Assembly (NCBI RefSeq): GCF_009909145.1
Contig: NZ_JAAAPJ010000006.1
Coordinates: forward strand, 372,001-436,000
Source of the DNA: Corallococcus silvisoli
Lineage (GTDB): Bacteria; Myxococcota; Myxococcia; Myxococcales; Myxococcaceae
Direction: 5' to 3'
Length of the DNA: 64,000 nt
Below the pieces are notes generated by a model. The model ran no database searches. It was given only the letters and a program-made list of their open reading frames with translations, and had not been told where the DNA came from. The position numbers were made by a program, and so were the translations under genes. This document shows, piece after piece, positions 9,135 to 16,810 of the stretch. Each line of letters begins with the position of its first letter. The first letter of the stretch is position 1.

Positions 9135-9632
9135 ATGCTCGATGATGCTGAAATTGGTCGGCTCAAGCGGGAAGTGCTTGAGCTGGAAGCGGACCCGGAG
9201 ATGTTTCACTTCAATGCTGGTAGGAATACTGGGTATGTGCAGCCCAAGGAGGGGGATTCCGGGCCTGGCCGGATCCATGTTCGTGGTGATGTGCTCCCAA
9301 TGGAGGGGGCGGTTCATCCCCGCTCCTCAATGAGTACAAAGGCCGTGCTCGCTCACGAGTACTGGGGCCACGCTCAGTATCCGAGGACAAAGCTGGAGCC
9401 GAGGGAGTGGAACGATGAGTTCCGTGCGAGCTACACTGCTGCTGCAGAAGCGCCGAACCTGACTTTCCGGGAACGTCAAGATCTTATGCGGGATGCGGTC
9501 AAGCGAGCAGAAGAGGCGAATCGTTCCATTAAGCCGAATGCACTGATGCGGTACTTCTTTAGTGATGGCTATTCGGATCCACCGACTTGGTGGACTCCCC
9601 CGAAGGGGTTCAAGCCGCCAGGCGAGGAGTAG
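9135..9632 (+). CDS. Displaced Rhs C-terminal tip (orphan toxin module), 5' truncated by IS66
   Basis: 165 residues from the ATG at 9135. The reading frame is open back into the IS66 end at 9110, so the upstream part was probably lost. It is homologous to the last third of the Rhs tip at the left edge: H-E-Y-W-G-H (9354-9371) aligns with H-E-V-V-G-H of the Rhs protein, preceded by DVLP and VLAHE/AIAHE, and followed by LTFRERQDLMRDAVKRAEEA against LSNKERKVLYLDAMDRLRKA. It has no secretion core of its own, as expected for an orphan rhsCT cassette. Activity is unknown. Confidence 0.75.
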   Translation: MLDDAEIGRLKREVLELEADPEMFHFNAGRNTGYVQPKEGDSGPGRIHVRGDVLPMEGAVHPRSSMSTKAVLAHEYWGHAQYPRTKLEPREWNDEFRASYTAAAEAPNLTFRERQDLMRDAVKRAEEANRSIKPNALMRYFFSDGYSDPPTWWTPPKGFKPPGEE

Positions 9633-9663
9633 TTGACTGTGGACGTCCTTCCGGAGGGCCTTT

Positions 9664-10122
9664 ATGGTGAATGATTTGGCGACCTCTCTTTCCCCGAATG
9701 GGCGACACGTTGTCGCCCGAGAGCCTACGAGAGAGGAGTCACTTGGACGTCCGTTGTTTCGGCTTTGGCTGAATGGCGCTGTGCTGGATTCACGGCGAAG
9801 TATTGGCAAGTGGCTCTTTGGTGAGGAGGTGGTTTGGTCCACTGACTCTCGCTACCTCGCGGCCCAACGATGGGATCTCCCGGACCGTGGTCCACAGACG
9901 TCGATCTTGCTGATCGACCTTGAAGAGAGACTATGGCAAGTCGTCGGGCCGGGTTATCGAGCAGTCATGAGGCCTGTCTCGTTCCATGGAACTGAACTCG
10001 ACTTCGAAACATTGGATTTGCGCACGGGCGAGACGACTCGAGGGCGTGCCGAGTGCGCATCTGCCTTGACTCGATGGGGGGATCTACAGGACGTGATGTT
10101 GTCGGTGGGCGATTCGGCCTGA
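9664..10122 (+). CDS. Beta-rich hypothetical protein, candidate immunity protein for the orphan tip
   Basis: 152 residues. The ATG at 9664 has GGAGGG six bases upstream. Blade-like segments resemble TolB/WD40-type propellers (LATSLSPNGRHVVARE, VVWSTDSRYLAAQRWD, then ILLIDLEERLWQVV), but only about three blades are present. It has no signal peptide. It starts 31 bases after the displaced Rhs tip, the position of an immunity gene. I do not recognise a named family; the function is inferred from position only. Confidence 0.65.
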   Translation: MVNDLATSLSPNGRHVVAREPTREESLGRPLFRLWLNGAVLDSRRSIGKWLFGEEVVWSTDSRYLAAQRWDLPDRGPQTSILLIDLEERLWQVVGPGYRAVMRPVSFHGTELDFETLDLRTGETTRGRAECASALTRWGDLQDVMLSVGDSA

Positions 10123-10253
10123 AAGAGGTGTCGGGTACGATGATTGAGGGCGGCGTCTCTCCCCGTGAGAACGTCTCGTGTTTCTAGTCCTGAGCCTGAA
10201 TGAAGTCTGTGGGTTGGTGGTGGAACTTTGCTCAGGTCTTCGGCACGGTGAAT

Positions 10254-10279
10254 CGCCAGCGAATCCGGATTCGCTGGCG
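10254..10279. repeat. Perfect 26-bp palindrome
   Basis: CGCCAGCGAATCC is followed immediately by its exact reverse complement, with no spacer. It lies in the 246-base gap between the 9664 gene and the IS66 relic. It could be a protein binding site, a cruciform or a remnant of a mobile-element end. Confidence 0.7.
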
Positions 10280-10368
10280 GTTGGCCCACGTCTGCAATGC
10301 CTATGTTTCCCAGTGGAGCTTGCCAGGCGTGGGGATGTGCCGCGTCCCCGCGCACTGACGGGAGATCT

Positions 10369-10395
10369 GTAACCGTCCGGTGGACGTCGTGCCGG
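10369..10395 (-). repeat. Terminal inverted repeat of the IS66 relic
   Basis: GTAACCGTCCGG is followed by a diverged block and then TGCCGG, matching the right end of the complete IS66 element. It marks the outer end of the inverted relic. Confidence 0.7.
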
Positions 10396-10451
10396 AAGGC
10401 TTGATGACAGACGCAGACCGTGCTCGGCGAGCGCCGCGAGGAGCGAGTTGT

Positions 10452-11234
10452 TCAGGGACCGGGCTGGAGGGGCGACGCGGGCGGGTTGGCGGTACGTCGG
10501 TGCATCCACTCGTGGGGGAGCAGCTCACCGATGCGCAAGCGGGGATGCATCTGTACACGCAGCAGCATGTCGGCTAGGTACTCCTCGGGATTGACCCCAT
10601 TGGCCTCGCAGGTGGCGACAAGGGCGTAGAGGCCAGCGAGATTTTCCCCCGCGGCCTCATGGCCGCCGAAAAGGAAGTTCCTCCGGCCCAGGGCCCCTTG
10701 CGCAGCGCGGCTTCGGAACGGTTGTTGTCCAGGGGCAGGCGCGCGTCGGAGGCGAAGCGCGTGGGCGTCCCACTGTTTCAGGGCGTAGCAGAGGGCCTGG
10801 CCCGGGGCCCTTGGGCAGGTGGCGCGGAGTCTGTGATTCCATCCACGCACGCAGCGCCGTGAGGACGGGGAGACTCTGCTGCTGGCGCAGCTCGCGGTGC
10901 GCGTTGGTGCGTACGAGGCCCGCCTCAAGGGCCAGGGCCTCCAGGCGGTAGAGGGCCAGAATGAAGTCCAGGGCCTCGCGGGCCTCGGACGCGGTGGCCA
11001 GCGCGTCGAAGAAGCGGCGACGCACGTGGCCCAGCACCCGATGCGGATTCTTCCCTCCGGCGGCGTCACCGCGTTGTAGCCGGTATAGGCATCCATCACG
11101 AGGGCGCCCCGGGTGCCGCCCAGGGCGTCCTTGGGCGTCGTGCTGGCGCGGTCCAGGCTGAAGCGGTAGCAGATGAGCCACTGTCCTTCGGGTGTCTGGG
11201 CCTCAGTGGTCACCCAAAACCGGCCAATGAAGGT
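10452..11234 (-). pseudogene. IS66 tnpC relic, 5' truncated and frameshifted
   Basis: On the minus strand, TPEGQWLICYRFSLDRAS, VMDAYTGYNAV, LGRRNFLFGGHEAAGENLAG and LLPHEWMHRR match the C-terminal half of the complete IS66 transposase. The middle section changes frame (the catalytic-core segment is readable only in another frame near 10700-11030). The 5' half is missing: homology ends where the IS5-type element begins at 11235 and does not resume beyond it. It is non-functional. Confidence 0.88.
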
Positions 11235-11245
11235 CCCCTTAGAGC

Positions 11246-12068
11246 CTATTTCGGTAGGAGCGAGTGGAACCAGGTGATGATGCCCAGCGCGAAGTGCAGC
11301 ATCGCGACGTAGGTGTCCTCTCGCTTCTCCCAGCGCACCAGCAAACGTCGGAAGCGGTTGAGCCAGGAGTGGGTTCGCTCGACGACCCATCGCGGCGAAG
11401 GGCGTCGACGCCGCACGCGCTTGGAACCGAGCTGGGAGCGTCGTCTCGGTGCCTGGAGCGTGAAGCCATACTCCTGAGCCAGCTCGCGTACGGGCCTGAA
11501 GGCATAGCCCAGGTCGACGCATAGCGTCTGACGACGGCTCCGACTCGGGAGGGGCCTTCGGACTGGAATCGATTCAAGCGTGGAGCGCGCCAGCTTGAAG
11601 TCGTTCGTGTTGGCTCCAGCGACCACGAGGCCGAGGGGGACGCCGCGCGAGTCCGTCAGCAGACTGCGCTTGGTGCCCCGCTTCGCTCTGTCGGTGGGAT
11701 TGGGGCCGGTTTTTTCCCCCACCCAGCGGCGCTTTGCCCTGGGTGCCGTCCAGCGCCAGCCAGCGCCAATCAATCTTCGCCAAGCCATCATAGGCCAGCA
11801 GCCCCTGACGCCAGAACTCACGGAAGACGCCCGCGGACAACCACTCCCGGAAGCGTCGGTAGGCAGAGGACGGATGGCACAGGGCCGTGGCTTTCAACGC
11901 GCCCCACTGCATCCCCGTGCGCAGCACCAAGAGGATTCCATCCAAGGCCTGTCGGTCAGGCACTCGCGGGTTATGGCACCCCAGCGGGTGCTCCGGACGT
12001 GCCGGCAGCAGCGGCTCGATACGGCGCCACAGCTCGTCCGGCACCCGCCAGCCGTCGTCCTTCTTCAC
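11246..12068 (-). CDS. IS5-family transposase made by -1 programmed frameshift
   Basis: The first frame (12068 down, GTG start) has the N-terminal domain (WRVPDELWRRIEPLLP, GCHNPRVPDRQALDGILLVL) and the first catalytic Asp in LALDGT. The second frame (ending 11246) has GLVVAGANTNDF, LCVDLGYAF (second Asp) and WVVERTHSWLNRFRRLLVRW (catalytic Glu). The frames meet at the slippery heptamer A-AAA-AAC, read in phase as GGA AAA AAC, and the second frame is exactly -1. All DDE parts are present, so the element may be active. Confidence 0.87.
11709..11715 (-). promoter_or_regulatory. Programmed -1 frameshift heptamer AAAAAAC
   Basis: It reads A AAA AAC in the frame of the first transposase ORF. The downstream protein continues in the -1 frame. 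This is the canonical X-XXY-YYZ arrangement used by many IS elements. Confidence 0.8.
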
Positions 12069-12153
12069 TACCCCATGGCCGCACCCTCCTACCGCTTCAA
12101 CACGGCTGGAGGCCGACCTTCTTCCCTACCGAAATAGGTTCTAAGGGGTCGGA

Positions 12154-12333
12154 ATGACAGTCGATTTTGGAGTGGCGACACAGGATGGTCCGCAGATGAT
12201 TCGCCTGGAGGCTACGTTGCCGGTGCTAGTGTGGGTTCGACGGCTGTGTATCCGGATTTTCGATGGTGAAGGTGGAATTGCCGGCAGAGTTATTGAAGGG
12301 GTGGACGTCATTCGGCAATACCTCAAGAGGTAA
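12154..12333 (+). CDS. Small hypothetical protein, fragment of a gene cut by the IS5 element
   Basis: 59 residues (MTVDFGVATQDGPQ...DVIRQYLKR). In frame, the only codons upstream before the stop inside the IS end are GGG, GTC and GGA, so the original 5' part was probably removed by the insertion. The IS end (AAGGGG, 5 bases before the ATG) happens to provide a ribosome binding site. It is followed after 5 bases by the split gene at 12339, suggesting a former operon. Family not recognised. Confidence 0.45.
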   Translation: MTVDFGVATQDGPQMIRLEATLPVLVWVRRLCIRIFDGEGGIAGRVIEGVDVIRQYLKR

Positions 12334-12338
12334 CAGAT

Positions 12339-12797
12339 ATGGGAACTCGATACGGAGTCCGTGATGGTCCTGATATGCACAGTCTCGTTGGTTGCGCGAG
12401 AAGAGTAGCCGGGGCGGTGTCGGTGTCTGGTGTAGCTGACGAAGACCTGCTGCAGAGGCTTCGTGATATATTGTATGGCGAGAAGGATGCATGGGGCATT
12501 GCAGGTGATGCGTTGATGACTAGTAGGCTGTTGAAAAACTCTTCGACAGCCACAGCGACCCACTACGGGATGGATATGACTTTGGGCGTTCGCCCCATAG
12601 GTTGTAGGCCGAGAGAGGTCCCGATCCTTTTTCAATAGCCTGCTAGGTCCGAGGCAGCACGGTTGGTGCTTGCGAATCTGGAGTCGTGGCTGATTGAGCG
12701 ATCTGGCCGGGCTTGGCCCTCTCAGGTGGAGTGGGACCTGGAGTTCCTTGTGCTTGATGTGGAGGATGCACTGTTTGGCTCGCAAGGGCACTCATAG
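12339..12797 (+). pseudogene. Small hypothetical gene split by a MITE
   Basis: The ATG at 12339 begins MGTRYGVRDGPDMHSLVGCA. After codon 61 a 119-bp insertion plus a duplicated CTAG breaks the frame, leaving a 99-residue chimeric product. Removing 123 bp restores an uninterrupted 111-residue protein that ends LEFLVLDVEDALFGSQGHS at 12797. The restored protein is acidic and helical, without a signal peptide, and of the size of an immunity protein. Family not recognised. Confidence 0.8.
12524..12642. mobile_element. 119-bp MITE with CTAG target duplication
   Basis: The ends TAGGCTGTTGAAAAA (left) and CAGGCTATTGAAAAA (right, reverse complement) are inverted repeats. CTAG is duplicated at 12520-12523 and 12643-12646. 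There is no coding capacity. The ends resemble the IS1182-like end at 17075, also next to CTAG, so a related transposase probably mobilised it. Confidence 0.82.
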
Positions 12798-12939
12798 GTG
12801 TTATGTGGTTTGTATTGGCAGAACAGCCCCCTGGTCCACAGTGGTGGCGCGTACTTCACCCCAGTCCGGGCGCGGCAGGCGGCTATAGTGAGTGGGCCAT
12901 CTCCGCTGGTGCGCCACCTGATTGACCAAGAGGACCGAC

Positions 12940-13254
12940 GTGTCGGAAATCTCGCGCCAAATTCTAATCTGGATGTTGGATTGCTATATCCTGTGGTTTG
13001 TCGGCCACCTCAATGCTGCAGACGAAGCGAGGCGTGAAGCAGTCAGTCCGAAGCTGCGAGCGATATTCCACGCCGAGGGTACTTGGCAGGAGGTACTCCG
13101 GGCTGCGATGCGGTGGGAGCGAGATCCAGCCGCAGAGATCGTTGTGATCTGGAAGAAGAGCGAGGACCAAGCACGTCAGTGGGGTGAAGTGATTGACCCA
13201 GACGACTTCGCCAAGAGATTTGTGGGCATGAACTTCATTCCAGAACCACCTTGA
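12940..13254 (+). CDS. Hypothetical protein, candidate immunity protein
   Basis: 104 residues from the GTG at 12940, with AGAGG about 8 bases upstream; a TTG at 12922 is an alternative. It begins MSEISRQILIWMLDCYILWF and is largely helical, with a hydrophobic N-terminal stretch that is too polar at its ends for a clear signal peptide, then acidic and tryptophan-rich segments (AAEIVVIWKKSEDQARQW). GC and codon use are lower and more relaxed than in the flanking chromosome. No family recognised; the immunity role is only suggested by the island context. Confidence 0.6.
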   Translation: MSEISRQILIWMLDCYILWFVGHLNAADEARREAVSPKLRAIFHAEGTWQEVLRAAMRWERDPAAEIVVIWKKSEDQARQWGEVIDPDDFAKRFVGMNFIPEPP

Positions 13255-13369
13255 GTCGCCAGGATAGCCGAGCATGTGCGTGTCACGGAGTGGTTGATGT
13301 GTTCTGCCAGGGGAGCCGATGGCGAATTCACCTACTGCTACCCAGTCTCTTGAGTCCAAGAAGTATTCA

Positions 13370-13495
13370 TGCGCTACAGTTGGGACGACGCCGTCCTCCT
13401 TGCACGAGTCTCCCCAGGACGTCGTTCCGAGCGTAAACGCGGTGTGGAAGGTGCGGCTTGCCGTCCGCTGGCTGTCCCCGGAGACTGGGTGGATG
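13370..13495 (+). pseudogene. Scar of a second rhs core
   Basis: The DNA around 13392-13494 aligns with 894-1000 of the rhs gene: CTCCTTGCA-GAGTCTCCCC-AGGA-GTCGT, then GCTGGCTGTC-CCGGAGACTGG with a few substitutions and small indels. The indels break the frame. It is a degenerate internal piece of another rhs gene, stranded between immunity-like genes. Confidence 0.75.
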
Positions 13496-13617
13496 TTCAT
13501 GGCACTTACGAAAAGTCGCCAAGCTGAGCAGGTTGTGCGCGACTCAATCTGCACTGGGGTGGTCACGTCTGATGGCAGGGTGATGAAATGGCAAGGTAGA
13601 ATTGGCGGAGAGTGAAG

Positions 13618-14241
13618 ATGAGTGACATGGGTGTGTTGAAGTCGCTGGTTCAGCGGGCGACTACTGTGGTGCGAGCTGACCCCGTGTGCGATCTTTCACT
13701 GGGTTTGCGACAACAGATTTGGATGTCGATGGGGCATGAGCGAGGCCTTGGGCCAGGGCATGCTCGGCGTATGGTGCTCGCGCTCGAGACTGCGCGGCAT
13801 GTGCTTCCTCTGTGGGAGTCGAAGTACTTGCAGGATCGAACGCCGCACACGGCGCTGGACTTCGCGGAAGAGATGAGAGTGGCAAGATGTGAGAAGAGTG
13901 AAGGCCAGGACCTCTGGCAGCAGGCCTGGAATCACATGGTTGAGTTGTCGTGCTCAGATGAGGAGGATCAGCGAGGGATAGCGGCGGGATTTTCTGCTGT
14001 ACAGGCTTTGCGCACCTGTATTGAGGACGAGTTGTTCCCGCTGGCTGAGGTGGATGAGAAGCTACGCGACAACCAAGTCGATGCCGAAGACATGGATGCT
14101 TCGGCGTTTGCATCGGCTGCCTGCGCAGGCGGACCCGTTTGGGACGTATTGTCCGACTCTGCGCGTCGGCTTCAATTCTGGGAATGGTGGCTGTCAGAAG
14201 CCGTGCCCAATGCGTATCGCCTGGAGCGCACTCCGAGATGA
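13618..14241 (+). CDS. All-alpha immunity-like protein (Imm5-like)
   Basis: 207 residues. The ATG at 13618 has GGCGGAG about 7 bases upstream. It is entirely helical in appearance: RMVLALETARHVLPLWE, HTALDFAEEMRVARC, LWQQAWNHMVELS, GFSAVQALRTCIEDELFP, then a C-terminal RRLQFWEWWLSEAVPNAYR. The LDFAEE and LQFWEWWL-type segments recall the Imm5 family of polymorphic-toxin immunity proteins; I assign this from memory and with caution. It is cytoplasmic. It directly follows the rhs scar, so its toxin partner has probably been lost. Confidence 0.7.
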   Translation: MSDMGVLKSLVQRATTVVRADPVCDLSLGLRQQIWMSMGHERGLGPGHARRMVLALETARHVLPLWESKYLQDRTPHTALDFAEEMRVARCEKSEGQDLWQQAWNHMVELSCSDEEDQRGIAAGFSAVQALRTCIEDELFPLAEVDEKLRDNQVDAEDMDASAFASAACAGGPVWDVLSDSARRLQFWEWWLSEAVPNAYRLERTPR

Positions 14242-14354
14242 TCGCGTTGGACAAGGCGCTTCATGCTCGGGAGGACGGTGACTGCTGATGCCCTTGTGGA
14301 CTCGCTCTTCCACAATGGGTCACTGCGGCGCAGCCAAGGTGCTCGGTGTTCCTC

Positions 14355-14377
14355 CGCCCTGCAGTAACTGCAGGGCG
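14355..14377 (+). repeat. 23-base near-perfect palindrome upstream of the MORN gene
   Basis: CGCCCTGCAGT, one base (A), then ACTGCAGGGCG. It lies about 40 bases before the start at 14416 and is followed by ATTCTTCCTC. It may be a terminator, an operator or a cruciform. Confidence 0.5.
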
Positions 14378-14415
14378 ATTCTTCCTCCGGCTATTGCAGT
14401 GCTGGGAGGTCCGTG

Positions 14416-14832
14416 ATGCAGCGAGTGCAGTTCGACGACCTGATGGTGGGCGACGACCAGTTGATGTTCTGGGGAGACCGCCCGTTCTCAGGCGTGGCCT
14501 TCGAGCTCTTCCCCAATGGCCGCCTCGCAATTGAAACAGGCTACGCGGAAGGTTTGATGGAGGGGGGAAGTCGCACGTGGAGTGAGTTGGGTGTGGTGGT
14601 CGAGGAAGTTCAGCACTGGGGCGGCGTCCGCCATGGGCCGTCTCGGTCGTGGGATGAGGAGGGGAGACTCCGCGTTGAAGCGGTTTATGAGTATGGAATT
14701 CTGGTTGCGGAGCAGCGATGGAGTGAGAGTGGCGAGAAGGAAGGGGGATGGCGCATGGGACCCGATGACAAGCTCTTCAGGATGCTAGAGCTCAATCGGG
14801 ACAGATTCGGCGGACGTGCACCGCCTGTGTGA
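14416..14832 (+). CDS. MORN-repeat protein of the YwqK antitoxin type
   Basis: 138 residues. The ATG at 14416 is preceded by GGGAGG; the GTG just before it is an alternative start. MORN_2-like repeats are visible: PFSGVAFELFPNGRLAIETGYAEG, then GVRHGPSRSWDEEGRLRVEA. Proteins of this type are annotated as YwqK-family antitoxins and are common immunity partners in polymorphic toxin loci. It has no signal peptide. It is the last gene of the immunity series, and no toxin gene for it is seen nearby. Confidence 0.75.
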   Translation: MQRVQFDDLMVGDDQLMFWGDRPFSGVAFELFPNGRLAIETGYAEGLMEGGSRTWSELGVVVEEVQHWGGVRHGPSRSWDEEGRLRVEAVYEYGILVAEQRWSESGEKEGGWRMGPDDKLFRMLELNRDRFGGRAPPV

Positions 14833-15168
14833 ATTGGCTTCGGTGCGAGAACAGCATGAGCTGCTTGTTGGAAGCCGATCTTCTCCCTCGCCGCATTGAG
14901 TATGTCAGAGATCGGGTATGCGGACCGTGTCGGGTCGGCTGAACGGATCTCATTCGCTGAGCCATCAGGCTGGCCGTTGGCGGCCGTTTGCCCTGTGTCC
15001 GCACGCGGAGAGAGGGTCAAGGGCTCAGAATCGTTCAGGTTTTGGCGAAGCCCACCCCTGACGCTCCAAGCACGCGGACTCCTTGCTCTGAGCGAAACCG
15101 CGATCCGCGTGGGTGACCCGCGAGCGACCCGATAGGACGGTCCATGACAGCTCCATCCAACTCGTGAA
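14833..15168. other. Intergenic stretch without a recognisable gene
   Basis: 336 bases between two genes that converge. Short frames on both strands lack start signals and biased codon use. I see no RNA gene and no terminator with a T-tract. Confidence 0.5.
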
Positions 15169-15920
15169 TCAGGCCTGCTCGTACCGGCACGCGAGCGCGC
15201 TGCCAAGCTGTTGGCGGACGAGCCGTACGATGTCGCGTGTGGCCAGCTCGGAGCTCGCGGCGAGCGCTGGAAGGGTGCGGTCGACCGCGCCCAACAACTT
15301 CGCCAAGCGCGTCTTCTGTGCGTCTACGTCACTGATGGCATCTGACAGATGCTCGTTGAGATCCAGCGCCAAGAGCAGCGCGTCGACCGCGCTCCGTCCA
15401 ATGCCTTCACGCAGGCGTCGCCCGAGGAACGCCGCCTCCGAACCTGCCACGGCCGGCTTGCGCGCGGCGGCTGACAGCGCCGGAAACGGCTCGGCGAAGA
15501 GGGGATGCTTGCGATCATGCGGATCGTACATGTCCTTGGCCAAGAGCATGCCCGGGAGCGCCTCGCTCTCCTCTCTGCCTCCTTCGTCGCATGCAGCAGT
15601 TCGAGATAGGTCGGTTGCGGAGCCCCTTCGCTGCGGAGCAGGGCCAGCACCTTATCCGCCGGGCCCGTCGACTGTGTGTACACGCGCTCCGTGGCCGCGA
15701 CATCGAGCTCCATGAACACGCCTGTGAGCAACGAGAGGGGCGCGGACACCCTACTTCGCAGCATGCGAGGCTCGCGCGGCAGGCGGAGTTCGAGCGTGCC
15801 CTTGGTGAGGGTGATCTTGCCAAGCTTGGGATCGGCCGCTGGCAGATGCAGGACCATCGCCTGCATCCATTCCAGGAATGCGTCGATCATCGCCTTCTTG
15901 CTACCTCGGGGTGTGGCCAC
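15169..15920 (-). pseudogene. Hypothetical gene broken by one frameshift
   Basis: The N-terminal part (GTG at 15920 with GGAGAG upstream) reads KKAMIDAFLEWMQAMVLHL to PTYLELLHATKEAE. The continuation lies in the -1 frame from about 15565: MLLAKDMYDPHDRKH to RQQLGSALACRYEQA, ending 15169. Joined, it would be about 250 residues, helical and soluble. One missing base in the purine run near 15561-15582 accounts for the break, so it could be a real lesion or a sequencing error. Family not recognised. Confidence 0.65.
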
Positions 15921-16413
15921 GTTCTCTCCGTTGTGATGTCTCGTATCGTCTGGCGCCCGGTCGCTGAGACCTCTGGTGGGGCGCGCTCGGTTCGCTGACT
16001 TCCCCAGGGACTCCCGCCGGAACGGACTCGACGATGGAGCTTCGTCGGGAACTCGGTGGCCGAAGATAAGAGTGAGCGTCGTCTTCGCTTGCGCGCGTCG
16101 CTCAGGGCTCGGCGACTCCTTTCAGAGCTGGAGACTGTGGGGGCGCGGTCGCAGCCCCACGTTCGCAGGTGCTCTTGACTTGGACTCATGTGCGCGAGGC
16201 GCGGTCCCTTGCCTTGTCACTCCGCGGTGACAAGCTCCTCCGGGTTCCAGGACACCCAGGACCACCGTGAGGTTGCTCTTTTCCATGCCTGACATTTCGC
16301 GGCCAGCCAACGCACGACGTCGTGCGCTGCATGACGCGCTGAGTATCGCGCCAGCGCTTTGAATGGCTACACTTTCAAGGCCGTGCGAATCCCATCATTT
16401 CATGGAGAGAGAA
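15921..16413. other. Intergenic stretch, no gene recognised
   Basis: 493 bases between divergent genes. The only structure I see is an 8-bp stem with a 6-base loop at 16213-16234 (CTTGTCAC...GTGACAAG), without a T-tract. Open frames here have no supporting ribosome binding site. Confidence 0.5.
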
Positions 16414-16731
16414 ATGCAAGCAATTCGCTTCATGGGCTGTGCGCTGCTCGTGGCCGGATTCCTCTCGGGGTGTGGAGGGAATGAGGCCGACGCGACCATT
16501 CCGCCGGAGGAGATGCGTGAGCAGGGGCAGCGTGCCGCGCAATGCGCTCCGGGATATACCGGGTATTATGAGATGGTATGCACCTACGCGCCCAGGTTCA
16601 CGCCTCCCTGCTACAATCACTTCAACGGCAGTGACTTTATCGAGCACCTCTACTGCCGCTCCGATACGAATCCGGCGGATGTCTATGATGCCGGAGAGAC
16701 GAGCTACAGGTTCTGCGGCGAGTGTTTCTGA
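16414..16731 (+). CDS. Small cysteine-rich lipoprotein
   Basis: 105 residues. The ATG at 16414 has GGAGAGAG just upstream. A lipoprotein signal is clear: MQAIRFMGCALLVAGFLSGC, with the lipobox LSGC. The mature part has several further cysteines (QCAPGY, MVCTY, PPCYN, LYCRSD, FCGECF), suggesting disulfide bonds outside the cytoplasm. No family recognised. It stands alone between the island and a duplicated region. Confidence 0.82.
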   Translation: MQAIRFMGCALLVAGFLSGCGGNEADATIPPEEMREQGQRAAQCAPGYTGYYEMVCTYAPRFTPPCYNHFNGSDFIEHLYCRSDTNPADVYDAGETSYRFCGECF

Positions 16732-16810
16732 GGAGAGGACCGGGTGCCGCGCTCCTTGCGTGGCACCCAGCACCCCCAGGCCCACCCTCGACGCCAGGGC
16801 GGCAATCCCA

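Larger units (their letters stand above)
11235..12148 (-). mobile_element. IS5-family (IS427/IS1031-like) insertion sequence
   Basis: About 0.9 kb with matching ends: CCCCTTAGAGCCTATTTCGG on the left and CCCCTTAGAACCTATTTCGG as the reverse complement of the right end. The transposase is encoded in two overlapping frames on the minus strand. Whether the element starts at CCCC or at GAGCC seven bases in cannot be settled here; neither choice gives a matching short target duplication. It truncates the IS66 relic on one side and an unknown small gene on the other. Confidence 0.88.

Noticed and set aside
12798..13037. 79-residue plus-strand ORF
   Set aside because: It overlaps the better-supported 12940 gene in another frame and lacks a family or clear ribosome binding site.
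16213..16234. Hairpin as an intrinsic terminator
   Set aside because: Only 8 bp, no T-tract, and no gene ends nearby on either strand.
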